A DNA stretch of 64,000 nucleotides, from contig CP182107.1 of NCBI GenBank assembly GCA_051122655.1, positions 1 to 64,000 on the forward strand, read 5' to 3'. A program made the translations under genes and the position numbers. Positions 53,501-61,805 of the stretch are shown piece by piece. Source of the stretch: Pasteurella sp030783905 (lineage in GTDB: Bacteria; Pseudomonadota; Gammaproteobacteria; Enterobacterales; Pasteurellaceae). The notes beneath the pieces were generated by a model. It was given only the letters and a program-made list of their open reading frames with translations, was not told the DNA's origin and did no database searches. Position 1 is the first letter of the stretch; each line of letters starts with the position of its first letter.

Positions 53501-54124
53501 TCACTTCGGCTGTGTTTCTTTTAGCTCCGGATATTTGTCATTCATCTCCATTGCCCATTGCACTAAGTGCGGTGCGATGTCTTTCAAATTCACACCGAGT
53601 TTTTCACCACGTAAGGCGTACCAGTCGATCAAGCAAACAGCAGAAATCGTGCCTAAATTCAGTTCATCGCCGAATTGTACTAAATAACGTGCTAACTCTT
53701 TGAAACTGCGGATATTGCGTTCGGTTAATTGTTGATGACGTGCTGTCCACCATTCGTTTTCAGGGCGGAGCAAACGCTCGGAAATAATCGGCAAGGTGTT
53801 TTCCATAATACCGTCAGTTAGCGCGTGCAGTTGCAATACCTTCCAGCGTTGGCTGTTACGAGGCAATAAATGACTCTCTGACTGAGTTTGTGCACCAAGA
53901 TGATCTAGGTATTCACAAATCACATGGCTGTTATACAGCCATTCGCCGTTATCCAGTTGTAACGCCGGCACACGACCAAGGGGGTTGTCTTGATTATGTG
54001 GTGAGTTGGGATCAAAGGACGATTGTATAGTCTGTAATTCAATCTGATCCTCAAGCTGGTGATGTTTAATCACTGCCATGACTTTGCGTACATAAGGACT
54101 AGTGTTGGAATGCCAGAGTTTCAT
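53501..54124 (-). CDS. Glutathione S-transferase family protein
   Basis: A 207-aa two-domain GST: a thioredoxin-like N-terminus (MKLWHSNTSPYVRKVMAVIKH, with Ser/Tyr near residues 8-11, NPLGRVPALQLDNG with the cis-Pro, then SHVICEYLD) and an all-alpha C-terminal domain with the conserved capping Asp in AVCLIDWYA. It resembles YibF-type GSTs. It follows the glutaredoxin-like gene by 17 nt, suggesting a two-gene thiol-redox operon. Confidence 0.88.
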   Translation of the reverse strand: MKLWHSNTSPYVRKVMAVIKHHQLEDQIELQTIQSSFDPNSPHNQDNPLGRVPALQLDNGEWLYNSHVICEYLDHLGAQTQSESHLLPRNSQRWKVLQLHALTDGIMENTLPIISERLLRPENEWWTARHQQLTERNIRSFKELARYLVQFGDELNLGTISAVCLIDWYALRGEKLGVNLKDIAPHLVQWAMEMNDKYPELKETQPK

Positions 54125-54141
54125 TTTTTGCTCCTTACTTG

Positions 54142-54405
54142 TTAGCCGAAAATGTCTTTTAACTGGTGAACATCAAGAATCACTTGCTCGTCTGCCAATA
54201 ACAACGCCGGAATGCCAATATAGCCATTGCCTTTTGCTTGTTCAAAAGCGGGATGGCGATCACGCAATTTCAGAAAGCGTTTGAAATTTGCCATAGAGGA
54301 CATGATTTCTACGCTTTCATAGTCCACTTTTAAACGCGCTAATTCTGCCACAAATGGGGTGGTATCAGGGCAGAGATTAGCAAATAATAAAATTGGCTTA
54401 GACAA
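54142..54405 (-). CDS. Glutaredoxin-like small protein
   Basis: An 87-aa thioredoxin-fold protein. The N-terminal strand and active-site region reads ILLFANLCPDTTPFVAEL, with a single Cys in a CPDT motif, and the cis-Pro segment is YIGIPALLL. It resembles glutaredoxin-related proteins but lacks the second redox Cys, so a monothiol mechanism or a binding role is likely. It is transcribed with the GST gene and lies downstream of the restriction island. Confidence 0.75.
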   Translation of the reverse strand: MSKPILLFANLCPDTTPFVAELARLKVDYESVEIMSSMANFKRFLKLRDRHPAFEQAKGNGYIGIPALLLADEQVILDVHQLKDIFG

Positions 54406-54477
54406 AGTTTTTCCCTCTATATAATTATTGCATATATCCTAAAAAATAATAATGCATACTACCAATAATTTACTCAC

Positions 54478-57174
54478 TTATGGAGCATATTGAAAACGCA
54501 AAAAATCTTTTAATTTTTTTCCCTCATTTACTTCATCATGGGGAATCAAAAGATAACACCACTCTTTTCCGCCATGTTGTCTAGAATAATCGGATGCGTG
54601 TTTGCACCATGTGCTTGCCGCTTGGGCTTTGGTTTGCACTTCTGGCGTATCTAAATCAGCACGTGCCTTGGTTTCCGCCATCAAAATACATTCCTCAGTT
54701 TCCACCACAAAGTCGGGCAAATATTCTTTTTGCTCCATACCCAGTTTGTAATCTATTTGAAATTGCCCTTTGGCAGGTTTGAACCATTTTTGTGCGTCGC
54801 GCTCCAGAATAACGGCAAAGCGACGTTCGGTGTCAGAATCGAATTTTTGCAGCGGGTATAAGCATTTTACAAAATGACCAAACAGCATATGTTTGATACG
54901 TATTTTGTCAGTCAAGGTACCACGTACCGAATGTACGACTTTGTTGGCTGCCACAGTATAGACACAAGGTTTTAGAGCACAGAACCCTTGGCTGATTTTG
55001 GCTTCGTAGCTACTAGCCTTTTCCCAAAAGTGTGCAGCCATTTGCGCATGAATTTCTCGTGCAATCAGGCGACGTTCTTTATCTAGAATATTCAAGGCCT
55101 CTTCTTCAGTTAAATAACTGTGCAAATGTGTCACCATTTGACCTGCCAAGTCATACAAAAGATCGGCCTGGGTGAAATAATCAATATCGTCAAAATCAAG
55201 CAGTGCATGAACGATATAGTCTTCGGGGCGTTTTTCAGTCAAGCCCATTTCTCGAGCCAAGCTCGTTTGCTCGTTGGTGTGCAGATTGTGAATTGTTATT
55301 TCCCGTTCGCTCGGTTGCAGATGCAAACGGCTGATATCCAAAGTGAATGGATGAAAGCCTGAGCTGACTTCACCACTTGGTACAATAGTAATTCGTGGAA
55401 TATCAATATTTTTATCTACTATCACTTTTGTGGTTTTTGCCACAATATCTGATACATCCAGTGTATTTTCCATTGGTAATTCGCTTTGTACCGGTTGCAG
55501 ACGTTTTTGTACTTCCTCCGTGATTTTTAGCTGTATATCTGTTTGTAGCAGTGTTTGAGAAGTGGGTATTTCGTTGGGGCTATGACTATATTGTGCTGCC
55601 ACTTCCATCACCATATATGCAATGTGTTTTTCATGTTCATTGGTGAAAAGCGGTTGATAAGGCTGAGCCCCTTGTGCAGAAATAGATTCATGCAAACCTT
55701 CTGCCAAACCTAAATGCACCTCTATACCGCTAGCCACCTGAACGCTCGCTTTTTCATCATTTTGGCTTGAAGCCTCTAAAATGACCTGTTGCAAGCGTAA
55801 CACCGAATCGCCTTTGTTTGCCTCATCAATAATTTCCTGAAAACGATCATGGGCGATAATATTGAGTCTGTCCACTGCCTCTACGCCGGTACGTTTACCA
55901 TAAGGCAAACGCAACCCCCGTCCAATGGATTGTTCGATCAAAGTGCGGGCATTAGCAGCACGCAGTGGCACAATGGTGTAAAGATTAGTAACATCCCAAC
56001 CTTCTTTTAACATATTGACGTGAATCACAATCTCGGTTGGCTCTTCTACGCTTTCCACTGCCAGCAAGCGGGCAATCATTTCTTCTTCGTCTTTGCCCGA
56101 TTTGCTCGAATCCACCTGAATCACCTTGCCGCGATAACGCCCTCCGTAAAAGGCTTCCGACTCTATCAAAGCCAGCAAAGCCGCCGCGTGCGTAGTATCA
56201 CGGGCAATCACCAGCATAAACGGCTTAACCTGCTTGACACCGTTTTCACGTGCATAGGTGAGCAGCTCTACCTTGGTGTTTTCATGCACACGCACGCCGT
56301 CTTCCAATTTGATTTTTTCGATTTCTTCGGGCGTATGGTCTTTGGCATTGAAATTACGCTGGGTGACGACTGCCGGCACTTTCACAAAACCATCCTCTAG
56401 CGCTCGTGCAAGAGGATAATCGACAATCACATTTTTAAACGGCTGCGGAGATTTTCCCGTTTCTACAAAAGGTGTTGCGGTCAATTCCAAACCGAATAAG
56501 GGTTTTAATTCATTAATCGCCCGCATACCTGCTTGTGCTCGATAGCGGTGGGATTCGTCCATCAAAAGCACTAAATCAGGCAAGTTCGCTAAATAATTAA
56601 AATAACTGTCACCTAGTACCTCACGCATCCGCTTAATACGGGGTTCCTTACCACCTCGCACTTCAGAGTTGATTTTGGCGATATTGAACACATTGATGGT
56701 AATTTCACCAAACAGATTATCCATGCTCATACTTAAACTCTGCTGTTCATAATTATCGCCAGTAATCACTTTTGGGGGATTGACAGCAAACTCACTAATT
56801 CCCTTAAACACATATTTAGGCGTATTGGGCGAAAAGTCGGCAATCAGCTTGTTGTAGATAGTGATATTGGGTGCAAGCACAAAAAAGTTGTTGATGCCGT
56901 GTGCCAAATGCAGATAAGCAATAAACGCCCCCATCAAGCGGGTTTTTCCCACGCCAGTTGCCAACGCGAAACATAAAGACGGAAACTCTCGCTCAAAATC
57001 CTGCAAAGTGGCAAATTCACCCTTTAAGATCTCCAAAACCGCCGCCACATCACGCTCGCGCCTGAGCATCTGTGGAGCTGCCTCTAATGCTTGCTTTAAC
57101 TTTGCTACACTTTCTGCTTGCGGTGCACGTAGTGACAGACGTCCGTTTATGTGGTGTTGTACTCGTGAGGTCAT
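54478..57174 (-). CDS. Type III restriction enzyme Res-like helicase/nuclease
   Basis: An 898-aa SF2 helicase-endonuclease. Walker A ATGVGKT is at 72-78, the DESH box at 206-209, TATP at 232-235 and motif VI QSIGRGLRLP at 415-424. A long middle region leads to a C-terminal PD-(D/E)xK nuclease motif (PDF at 820-822, E834-T-K836). This is the architecture of type III Res subunits, which translocate or switch on DNA and cut away from the site. It is last in the island operon, 182 nt after the methyltransferase, with an AAGGAAT ribosome-binding site. All visible catalytic motifs are intact. Confidence 0.88.
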   Translation of the reverse strand: MTSRVQHHINGRLSLRAPQAESVAKLKQALEAAPQMLRRERDVAAVLEILKGEFATLQDFEREFPSLCFALATGVGKTRLMGAFIAYLHLAHGINNFFVLAPNITIYNKLIADFSPNTPKYVFKGISEFAVNPPKVITGDNYEQQSLSMSMDNLFGEITINVFNIAKINSEVRGGKEPRIKRMREVLGDSYFNYLANLPDLVLLMDESHRYRAQAGMRAINELKPLFGLELTATPFVETGKSPQPFKNVIVDYPLARALEDGFVKVPAVVTQRNFNAKDHTPEEIEKIKLEDGVRVHENTKVELLTYARENGVKQVKPFMLVIARDTTHAAALLALIESEAFYGGRYRGKVIQVDSSKSGKDEEEMIARLLAVESVEEPTEIVIHVNMLKEGWDVTNLYTIVPLRAANARTLIEQSIGRGLRLPYGKRTGVEAVDRLNIIAHDRFQEIIDEANKGDSVLRLQQVILEASSQNDEKASVQVASGIEVHLGLAEGLHESISAQGAQPYQPLFTNEHEKHIAYMVMEVAAQYSHSPNEIPTSQTLLQTDIQLKITEEVQKRLQPVQSELPMENTLDVSDIVAKTTKVIVDKNIDIPRITIVPSGEVSSGFHPFTLDISRLHLQPSEREITIHNLHTNEQTSLAREMGLTEKRPEDYIVHALLDFDDIDYFTQADLLYDLAGQMVTHLHSYLTEEEALNILDKERRLIAREIHAQMAAHFWEKASSYEAKISQGFCALKPCVYTVAANKVVHSVRGTLTDKIRIKHMLFGHFVKCLYPLQKFDSDTERRFAVILERDAQKWFKPAKGQFQIDYKLGMEQKEYLPDFVVETEECILMAETKARADLDTPEVQTKAQAASTWCKHASDYSRQHGGKEWCYLLIPHDEVNEGKKLKDFLRFQYAP

Positions 57175-57235
57175 AGATGTGTTATTCCTTATCCCATTGT
57201 GTTAACAAGCGGTCGAAATCGCTTTCAAGTTAGTG

Positions 57236-57355
57236 TTATAGTTCTTGCTGTTGGAGGTGGTTATCCAAAAAGTTTCGGATAGCTGAATTTCCCTTCAACT
57301 GACTATCTAAAAATATGTGCTTAAGTGGTAATGGAAACATCCTGTTCTTTGCCAT
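57236..57355 (-). CDS. Putative 39-aa ORF between methylase and Res genes
   Basis: A 39-codon frame starting MAKNRMFPLPLKHIFLDSQL and ending NFLDNHLQQQEL. Its ATG lies 1 nt after the methyltransferase stop, typical of translational coupling, and it occupies most of the otherwise empty 182-nt gap. It may be a small regulatory or accessory protein or a leftover of a longer gene. No known family recognised. Confidence 0.4.
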   Translation of the reverse strand: MAKNRMFPLPLKHIFLDSQLKGNSAIRNFLDNHLQQQEL

Positions 57356-57356
57356 T

Positions 57357-59069
57357 TTACTCATCGCCATCCACTTCAAACAAATCTCCTTGATTTTTGA
57401 CCGCACTTTTAACCTTAGTCATTTTTGCGTTAACAGAAGATGGCTTTTCAGGCTGTACGGGGTCAGGTTCTGCCATCGGCAAATTGGCAATGTTTAAGCT
57501 GTAATCATCATGACCCCATTCACAGCGAGCCAAAATCATTTTCGGAATTTTCTTTAAAGTGAGATTGGGAAAACGCTCCGCCGCCTGAGCCGTCGTCAAA
57601 CCGCGCCACGCCGAACAGCAAATCAACAGACTCTTCCCTTCGCCCACTTCGTCCGACAATACCTGCAACTGCTCGGCAGACAAACTCTGCGTGGTCACAT
57701 AAATAAAATCGCACTCGCTAGAAAAGCCATGCTGCCACCAATGCGTTTCAGACGGCCTATAAGTAAAGCCCTCCAACTTGGCAAGGGCTTCGGCAAGCAT
57801 TTCAGGGTTATAGTCGGGGTTGATAATCGGATTGCCCCATTTATCGTTCACAATCAAAGTCGGTGCCAAACGGTAATAACGAAAACCGCCGCCGCCCTGC
57901 CAATTCACCGCTTTGGAAATCCCGCCCTGATCGGTGCCGTCAATGACCTTTTGCAGACGCGGAATAATATGGGTATGGCAATGCTCACCCAGCTCCACCA
58001 TAATCCAGCGTCGCCCCATTTTGTGGGCGACGGCGCCGGTGGTGCCGGAACCAGCGAAGGAGTCGAGAACTAGATCGCCGGGGTTGGTGGCAATATGAAT
58101 CACTCTTTCTATAAGCTTTTCAGGTTTAGGTGTATCAAAAACTTCAGAACCAAAAAGGTCTTTAATCTCTTTCTTAGAAGTTCGGTTACTCCCAACATCA
58201 ATTTGATGCCAGATCGTTTCTGGCGGTTTTCCTTCCGAATTTTCATAATAAATTCGGAAATAAACACTCCAACCATTTTTGGTTTTTACCCATTCAATGC
58301 GATCCATATCTTTTAAAAGGCGTTCTCTCCCCCAACGCCAACGGCTATCAGAACCATCAGGATTTTTTGGATAAACCAACTCTCCATCAGGAGCAGTAAT
58401 TGGAAAGAACATTGAAGGTCTTTTTTCTCGATGTCCATCAGCACCCATTGCTCTTAATGGTTTTAAATAATATACACGGCCATATTCATCTTTCTTATTG
58501 TAATGATCTGGAACCGAAGTCTCAGTAATGCGATTAAATTCCATACAAGAAATATTTTTCGCATACACCAATAAATGATCATGGCGAGATGAAAAATATT
58601 TTGCATCCATTCTTGGACTATCTGCCTTCTCCCAAATTACGTTAGAAAGAAAATTCCCTCGTCCAAAAATTTCATCACAAAGCACCTTCAAATAATGAGC
58701 CTCGTTATCATCAATGGTAATCCACAGCGAACCGTCATCGGCAAGCAAGTGCTTGATAATCTCCAAACGGTCACGCATCAGCCCTAGCCAAATCGAATGC
58801 TCGAGCCCGTCATCATAATGGGCAAAGGCACTACCGGTGTTATACGGCGGGTCGATAAACACACATTTCACCTTGCCGGTAAATTCCTGCTCCAAGGCTT
58901 TAAGCGCCAGCAGGTTATCGCCGAAAATCAGACGGTTATCAAAAACATCCTTTTCCGACCGCACTTTGGTATGATAAGACTTATCCGCCTCTTCCAATAA
59001 AATACGGGCTTCCAATTTAGGACGTTTGTGCTTTCCTATCCAAGTGAGTTCTAGTTTTTGGTTTTTCAT
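57357..59069 (-). CDS. Site-specific adenine DNA methyltransferase (beta class)
   Basis: A 570-aa DNA methyltransferase of the type III Mod-like beta class. Motif IV DPPYNTG comes first (73-79), then a target-recognition region (about 140-320), then the SAM-binding motif I FAGSGTTG (338-345). It probably methylates N6-adenine in a non-palindromic site. It starts 5 nt after the ATPase stop, at the ATG of MKNQKLELTW. Two Haemophilus-type uptake words lie in this gene (57400-57408, 58958-58966). Unlike phase-variable Haemophilus mod genes, it has no tandem repeat tract. Confidence 0.9.
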   Translation of the reverse strand: MKNQKLELTWIGKHKRPKLEARILLEEADKSYHTKVRSEKDVFDNRLIFGDNLLALKALEQEFTGKVKCVFIDPPYNTGSAFAHYDDGLEHSIWLGLMRDRLEIIKHLLADDGSLWITIDDNEAHYLKVLCDEIFGRGNFLSNVIWEKADSPRMDAKYFSSRHDHLLVYAKNISCMEFNRITETSVPDHYNKKDEYGRVYYLKPLRAMGADGHREKRPSMFFPITAPDGELVYPKNPDGSDSRWRWGRERLLKDMDRIEWVKTKNGWSVYFRIYYENSEGKPPETIWHQIDVGSNRTSKKEIKDLFGSEVFDTPKPEKLIERVIHIATNPGDLVLDSFAGSGTTGAVAHKMGRRWIMVELGEHCHTHIIPRLQKVIDGTDQGGISKAVNWQGGGGFRYYRLAPTLIVNDKWGNPIINPDYNPEMLAEALAKLEGFTYRPSETHWWQHGFSSECDFIYVTTQSLSAEQLQVLSDEVGEGKSLLICCSAWRGLTTAQAAERFPNLTLKKIPKMILARCEWGHDDYSLNIANLPMAEPDPVQPEKPSSVNAKMTKVKSAVKNQGDLFEVDGDE

Positions 59070-59074
59070 AAATA

Positions 59075-61384
59075 TCAACTCGGTTTTTTTAATGGGTATA
59101 GTCGGCGGGTATCACCGCCGTTTTTCCAATAACTTCCTGTATCTTTATTCGGCCATCCGTAATCCGGACAAATCAAAGCATCACATAATTTCTCAACTAA
59201 TCGAGCAAATTTTAATCCGTCTTGTGGATAAAGATTGAAAGAAAATTCGTTGAAATGCGCTCCTAATACATTTCTGGTTTGAGCTATTTGATTTATTTCT
59301 TTCAAGATTTCACCAATTTGTACTTCTGATGAATGATGGGATTGATCACGTATTTCTACTTTTAACTCTTTCAGCAACTTACTGTTTACTGCCCCTAATA
59401 AATCACTTAATACATAAATATTTCCTATTTTTCTAGGAACAGCACAAGAATACTTTAATGTTAAGAAATCTAATAAAGCTTCCAGAATAACACCTGATTT
59501 TCCTGTGATTGACTGAATATCAGGATCAGATTCTTCTAATAACTTTTTCAGTCTAACAACCTCTGGAATGGAACCAGATAAAGACATACCATTATCCAAT
59601 GACCAATGCTTTAACTCCACAAACTGACAAACTTGTTCCGGCTTTAAAACGCCCCAACGAAATTTTTCTCTCCATGGCCGGTAATGTGTGGTAACAATAG
59701 CATGTTGAAATTTTTGAATCACATCATAAATCATGGTAATAACACGCTCTACATGAGGCTCATCCACACTACCTAATACATCATCTAAAACCAGAATTTT
59801 CTGCTCTGGATTTTCACGTTCAGCTAGCGCCAAAAATACGCATAACCCTAAAGTGTCTAAATGTGAATCGCTAAAATAAGCTTGTGGTGGAGTATCTTGC
59901 TCCCCTGCAAACTCCATAGCAATCTCTAAAGAGCCACGTTTGGCTGCATCTAGTGCCAAGGTAATTTTATCCAGTCCTTCTTTAGGGTGTATCAACTCAT
60001 AAAGTTGTCCTACTCTTACTGAAATTGACCCAAGAATATGGTCAGTATACTTTTTGCGTTCAGATTCAATGATATTTAATATTTCTTTTAAGCTAGGTAA
60101 TGTCACACCTAATTCCTTAGCAACATTCTCACTGCCCTTTAAATCATCCAATGATCTACGTAATGTTTCTATAAAATTTTTGTTATCTACACATTTATCT
60201 GATTCTTGCCTCCAGACATCTTTTTTACCTTGATGCTCTGCAATCCAACTTTGCCATTCATTTGGATTCTCCGGAATAGGAAAAGATGGAAGATCAAGAT
60301 CTTGAATTTCAAGTGTATTCAAGCAGTAACCTTCCAATTGATTAAAGCTATCTTTAATATCTTTTAGAAAATCGTCTAGCCGTTGCTGTTGACCTTTTAC
60401 TAAATTTTCATTTTTTAAAACAGATTGCTGAGCTATATTTAATTGCGACCACAAACCATTTAATTCAATTCGCTTATTGACTTCTTCTACTAAATTTTCC
60501 GCATTTTCAGCACTTTCACAAAGTGGGCACACATTTACATTATCATGTTTGTGAAAGTATTTTTTTGCTGCTTGAAGAATATCCATTACTTCCAAATAAT
60601 CTTCAGACGCTTTTTCTTTTATATCTCTTAGAATGGATTCAGCTTGTGATAACTTAAGTATAGCTTCCTTTAACTCATTAGAAATAAATAGAAATTTATC
60701 ATAACTTCCTTCAATTTTATTCCAAAATGATATTAAACAGTCAATATCATTTTTTCTCTTCTCAAAATGTACTGAATCTTTTTTAGCTTCACATTCTGCC
60801 CACAAAATAGCATCAGGAAATGGACGATTTACTTGTTCCCAAAAATTTTCAATATTCTTTCTATTTGTGCTTACACGTGTTATTGCATTCTCAAAATCTT
60901 TAGTCTTATCGTTAATTAATTTTCTTAAACTTGCTTCTGACGCCTCAATTCCAGATACATCAATAAAACGACTAATTTCTTTATAACGATCGGCTGGCTG
61001 TGCCGTAACCAATCTTAGAATTTCACTACGGCGTAATACCGATACTTTCGGCTTCAACTCTTCTTGATTAAGAAATACATTTTTCTTATCTAGAGATAAC
61101 ACACATGTTCCGTTTGAAGTTTCTAGTGTTACTTTAACATCTGCATAAGCTTTTCCCAATGAAGGCCAATATACTCTAGTAGAAGCACCAACTCCTCTTT
61201 TTTCCAATGAACCAACTTTACTGTTCCCGAGCAAATCAAAAGCATCTGAAATTGTAGATTTCCCTGTACCATTTTCTCCATAAATAATCATCAGCTTTTT
61301 ACCCTTTTCAAACTTCAAAACAAAAGGCGTTACCGATCCTCTAAGATTTTCAATTGATAAGCTTTTCAATAAAACGGTTGACAT
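59075..61384 (-). CDS. Rad50/RloC-like ATPase with C-terminal HEPN-like motif
   Basis: A 769-aa SMC/ABC-type ATPase. It has Walker A GENGTGKST (36-44), a coiled-coil middle with a zinc-hook-like CPLC (286-289), an ABC signature-like stretch DSHLDTLGL, Walker B KILVLDDVLGS (529-539) and H-loop TTH (565-567). After the ATPase head a helical domain (about 600-769) contains RNVLGAH (704-710), fitting the HEPN RNase motif R-polar-x-x-x-x-H. RloC and PrrC are ATPases with HEPN-type anticodon nuclease ends, so this may be a tRNA-cleaving guard; that is inference. It is translationally coupled to its neighbours. Confidence 0.82.
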   Translation of the reverse strand: MSTVLLKSLSIENLRGSVTPFVLKFEKGKKLMIIYGENGTGKSTISDAFDLLGNSKVGSLEKRGVGASTRVYWPSLGKAYADVKVTLETSNGTCVLSLDKKNVFLNQEELKPKVSVLRRSEILRLVTAQPADRYKEISRFIDVSGIEASEASLRKLINDKTKDFENAITRVSTNRKNIENFWEQVNRPFPDAILWAECEAKKDSVHFEKRKNDIDCLISFWNKIEGSYDKFLFISNELKEAILKLSQAESILRDIKEKASEDYLEVMDILQAAKKYFHKHDNVNVCPLCESAENAENLVEEVNKRIELNGLWSQLNIAQQSVLKNENLVKGQQQRLDDFLKDIKDSFNQLEGYCLNTLEIQDLDLPSFPIPENPNEWQSWIAEHQGKKDVWRQESDKCVDNKNFIETLRRSLDDLKGSENVAKELGVTLPSLKEILNIIESERKKYTDHILGSISVRVGQLYELIHPKEGLDKITLALDAAKRGSLEIAMEFAGEQDTPPQAYFSDSHLDTLGLCVFLALAERENPEQKILVLDDVLGSVDEPHVERVITMIYDVIQKFQHAIVTTHYRPWREKFRWGVLKPEQVCQFVELKHWSLDNGMSLSGSIPEVVRLKKLLEESDPDIQSITGKSGVILEALLDFLTLKYSCAVPRKIGNIYVLSDLLGAVNSKLLKELKVEIRDQSHHSSEVQIGEILKEINQIAQTRNVLGAHFNEFSFNLYPQDGLKFARLVEKLCDALICPDYGWPNKDTGSYWKNGGDTRRLYPLKKPS

Positions 61385-61386
61385 TT

Positions 61387-61572
61387 TTACTCCCCTGCTT
61401 CTGCTTTTTCTTTATCAATAGCTTTTTCAACTGCCAATAACCAATCCTCTGGCTTCATGACTCCTGCGATTATTTTTTCTCTGTACCGCTCTAGGTCAGA
61501 AGCTAAAAATAATTTTTTCTCAAATAAAACAGGGGAGATCAACTCGATTAATTCTTCACTTGGTGATTTCAT
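61387..61572 (-). CDS. 61-aa small protein of the defence operon
   Basis: A 61-aa, mostly helical, charged protein (KSPSEELIELISPVLFEKKL... ending KAIDKEKAEAGE). I do not recognise a family. The ATG used lies 2 nt after the KTSC stop with an AAAGGA site at suitable distance; a second ATG three codons earlier overlaps the KTSC gene. It ends 2 nt before the ATPase ATG, so it is coupled to both neighbours and probably functions with them. Confidence 0.6.
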   Translation of the reverse strand: MKSPSEELIELISPVLFEKKLFLASDLERYREKIIAGVMKPEDWLLAVEKAIDKEKAEAGE

Positions 61573-61574
61573 TT

Positions 61575-61805
61575 TTACCATTTCCTTTCATAATTATTCT
61601 TCACTACAGATGAAATATAAGAATTAAGGCCCATGCCTTGTATTGCTAAATCTTTCATATGCTCTACCGTATATCTACCCGGTCTTATATATGTATATAA
61701 ATAATTTCTACATCGACCATTCTTGAATACAACATGAATTGAATCCTCAAATATCTGATAAGAAACGACATTAGAATTACCAGAACGATTTTGATAAAGC
61801 TTCAT
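61575..61805 (-). CDS. KTSC-like domain protein
   Basis: A 76-aa protein resembling the KTSC domain: SNVVSYQIFEDSIHVVFKNGRCRNY in two segments, a YTYIRPGRYTVEHMKDLA core and GLNSYISSVVKNNYERKW at the end. KTSC domains are small beta-rich modules also found fused to or beside tRNA ligases, nucleases and phage proteins; their role is unclear. The ATG at 61805 overlaps the helicase stop in an ATGA arrangement, so it is translationally coupled to the helicase. Confidence 0.7.
   Translation of the reverse strand: MKLYQNRSGNSNVVSYQIFEDSIHVVFKNGRCRNYLYTYIRPGRYTVEHMKDLAIQGMGLNSYISSVVKNNYERKW

Noticed and set aside
57357..59069. Phase-variable type III mod gene
   Set aside because: No tetra- or pentanucleotide tandem repeat or long homopolymer tract is visible in the methyltransferase or its upstream region, unlike Haemophilus modA.
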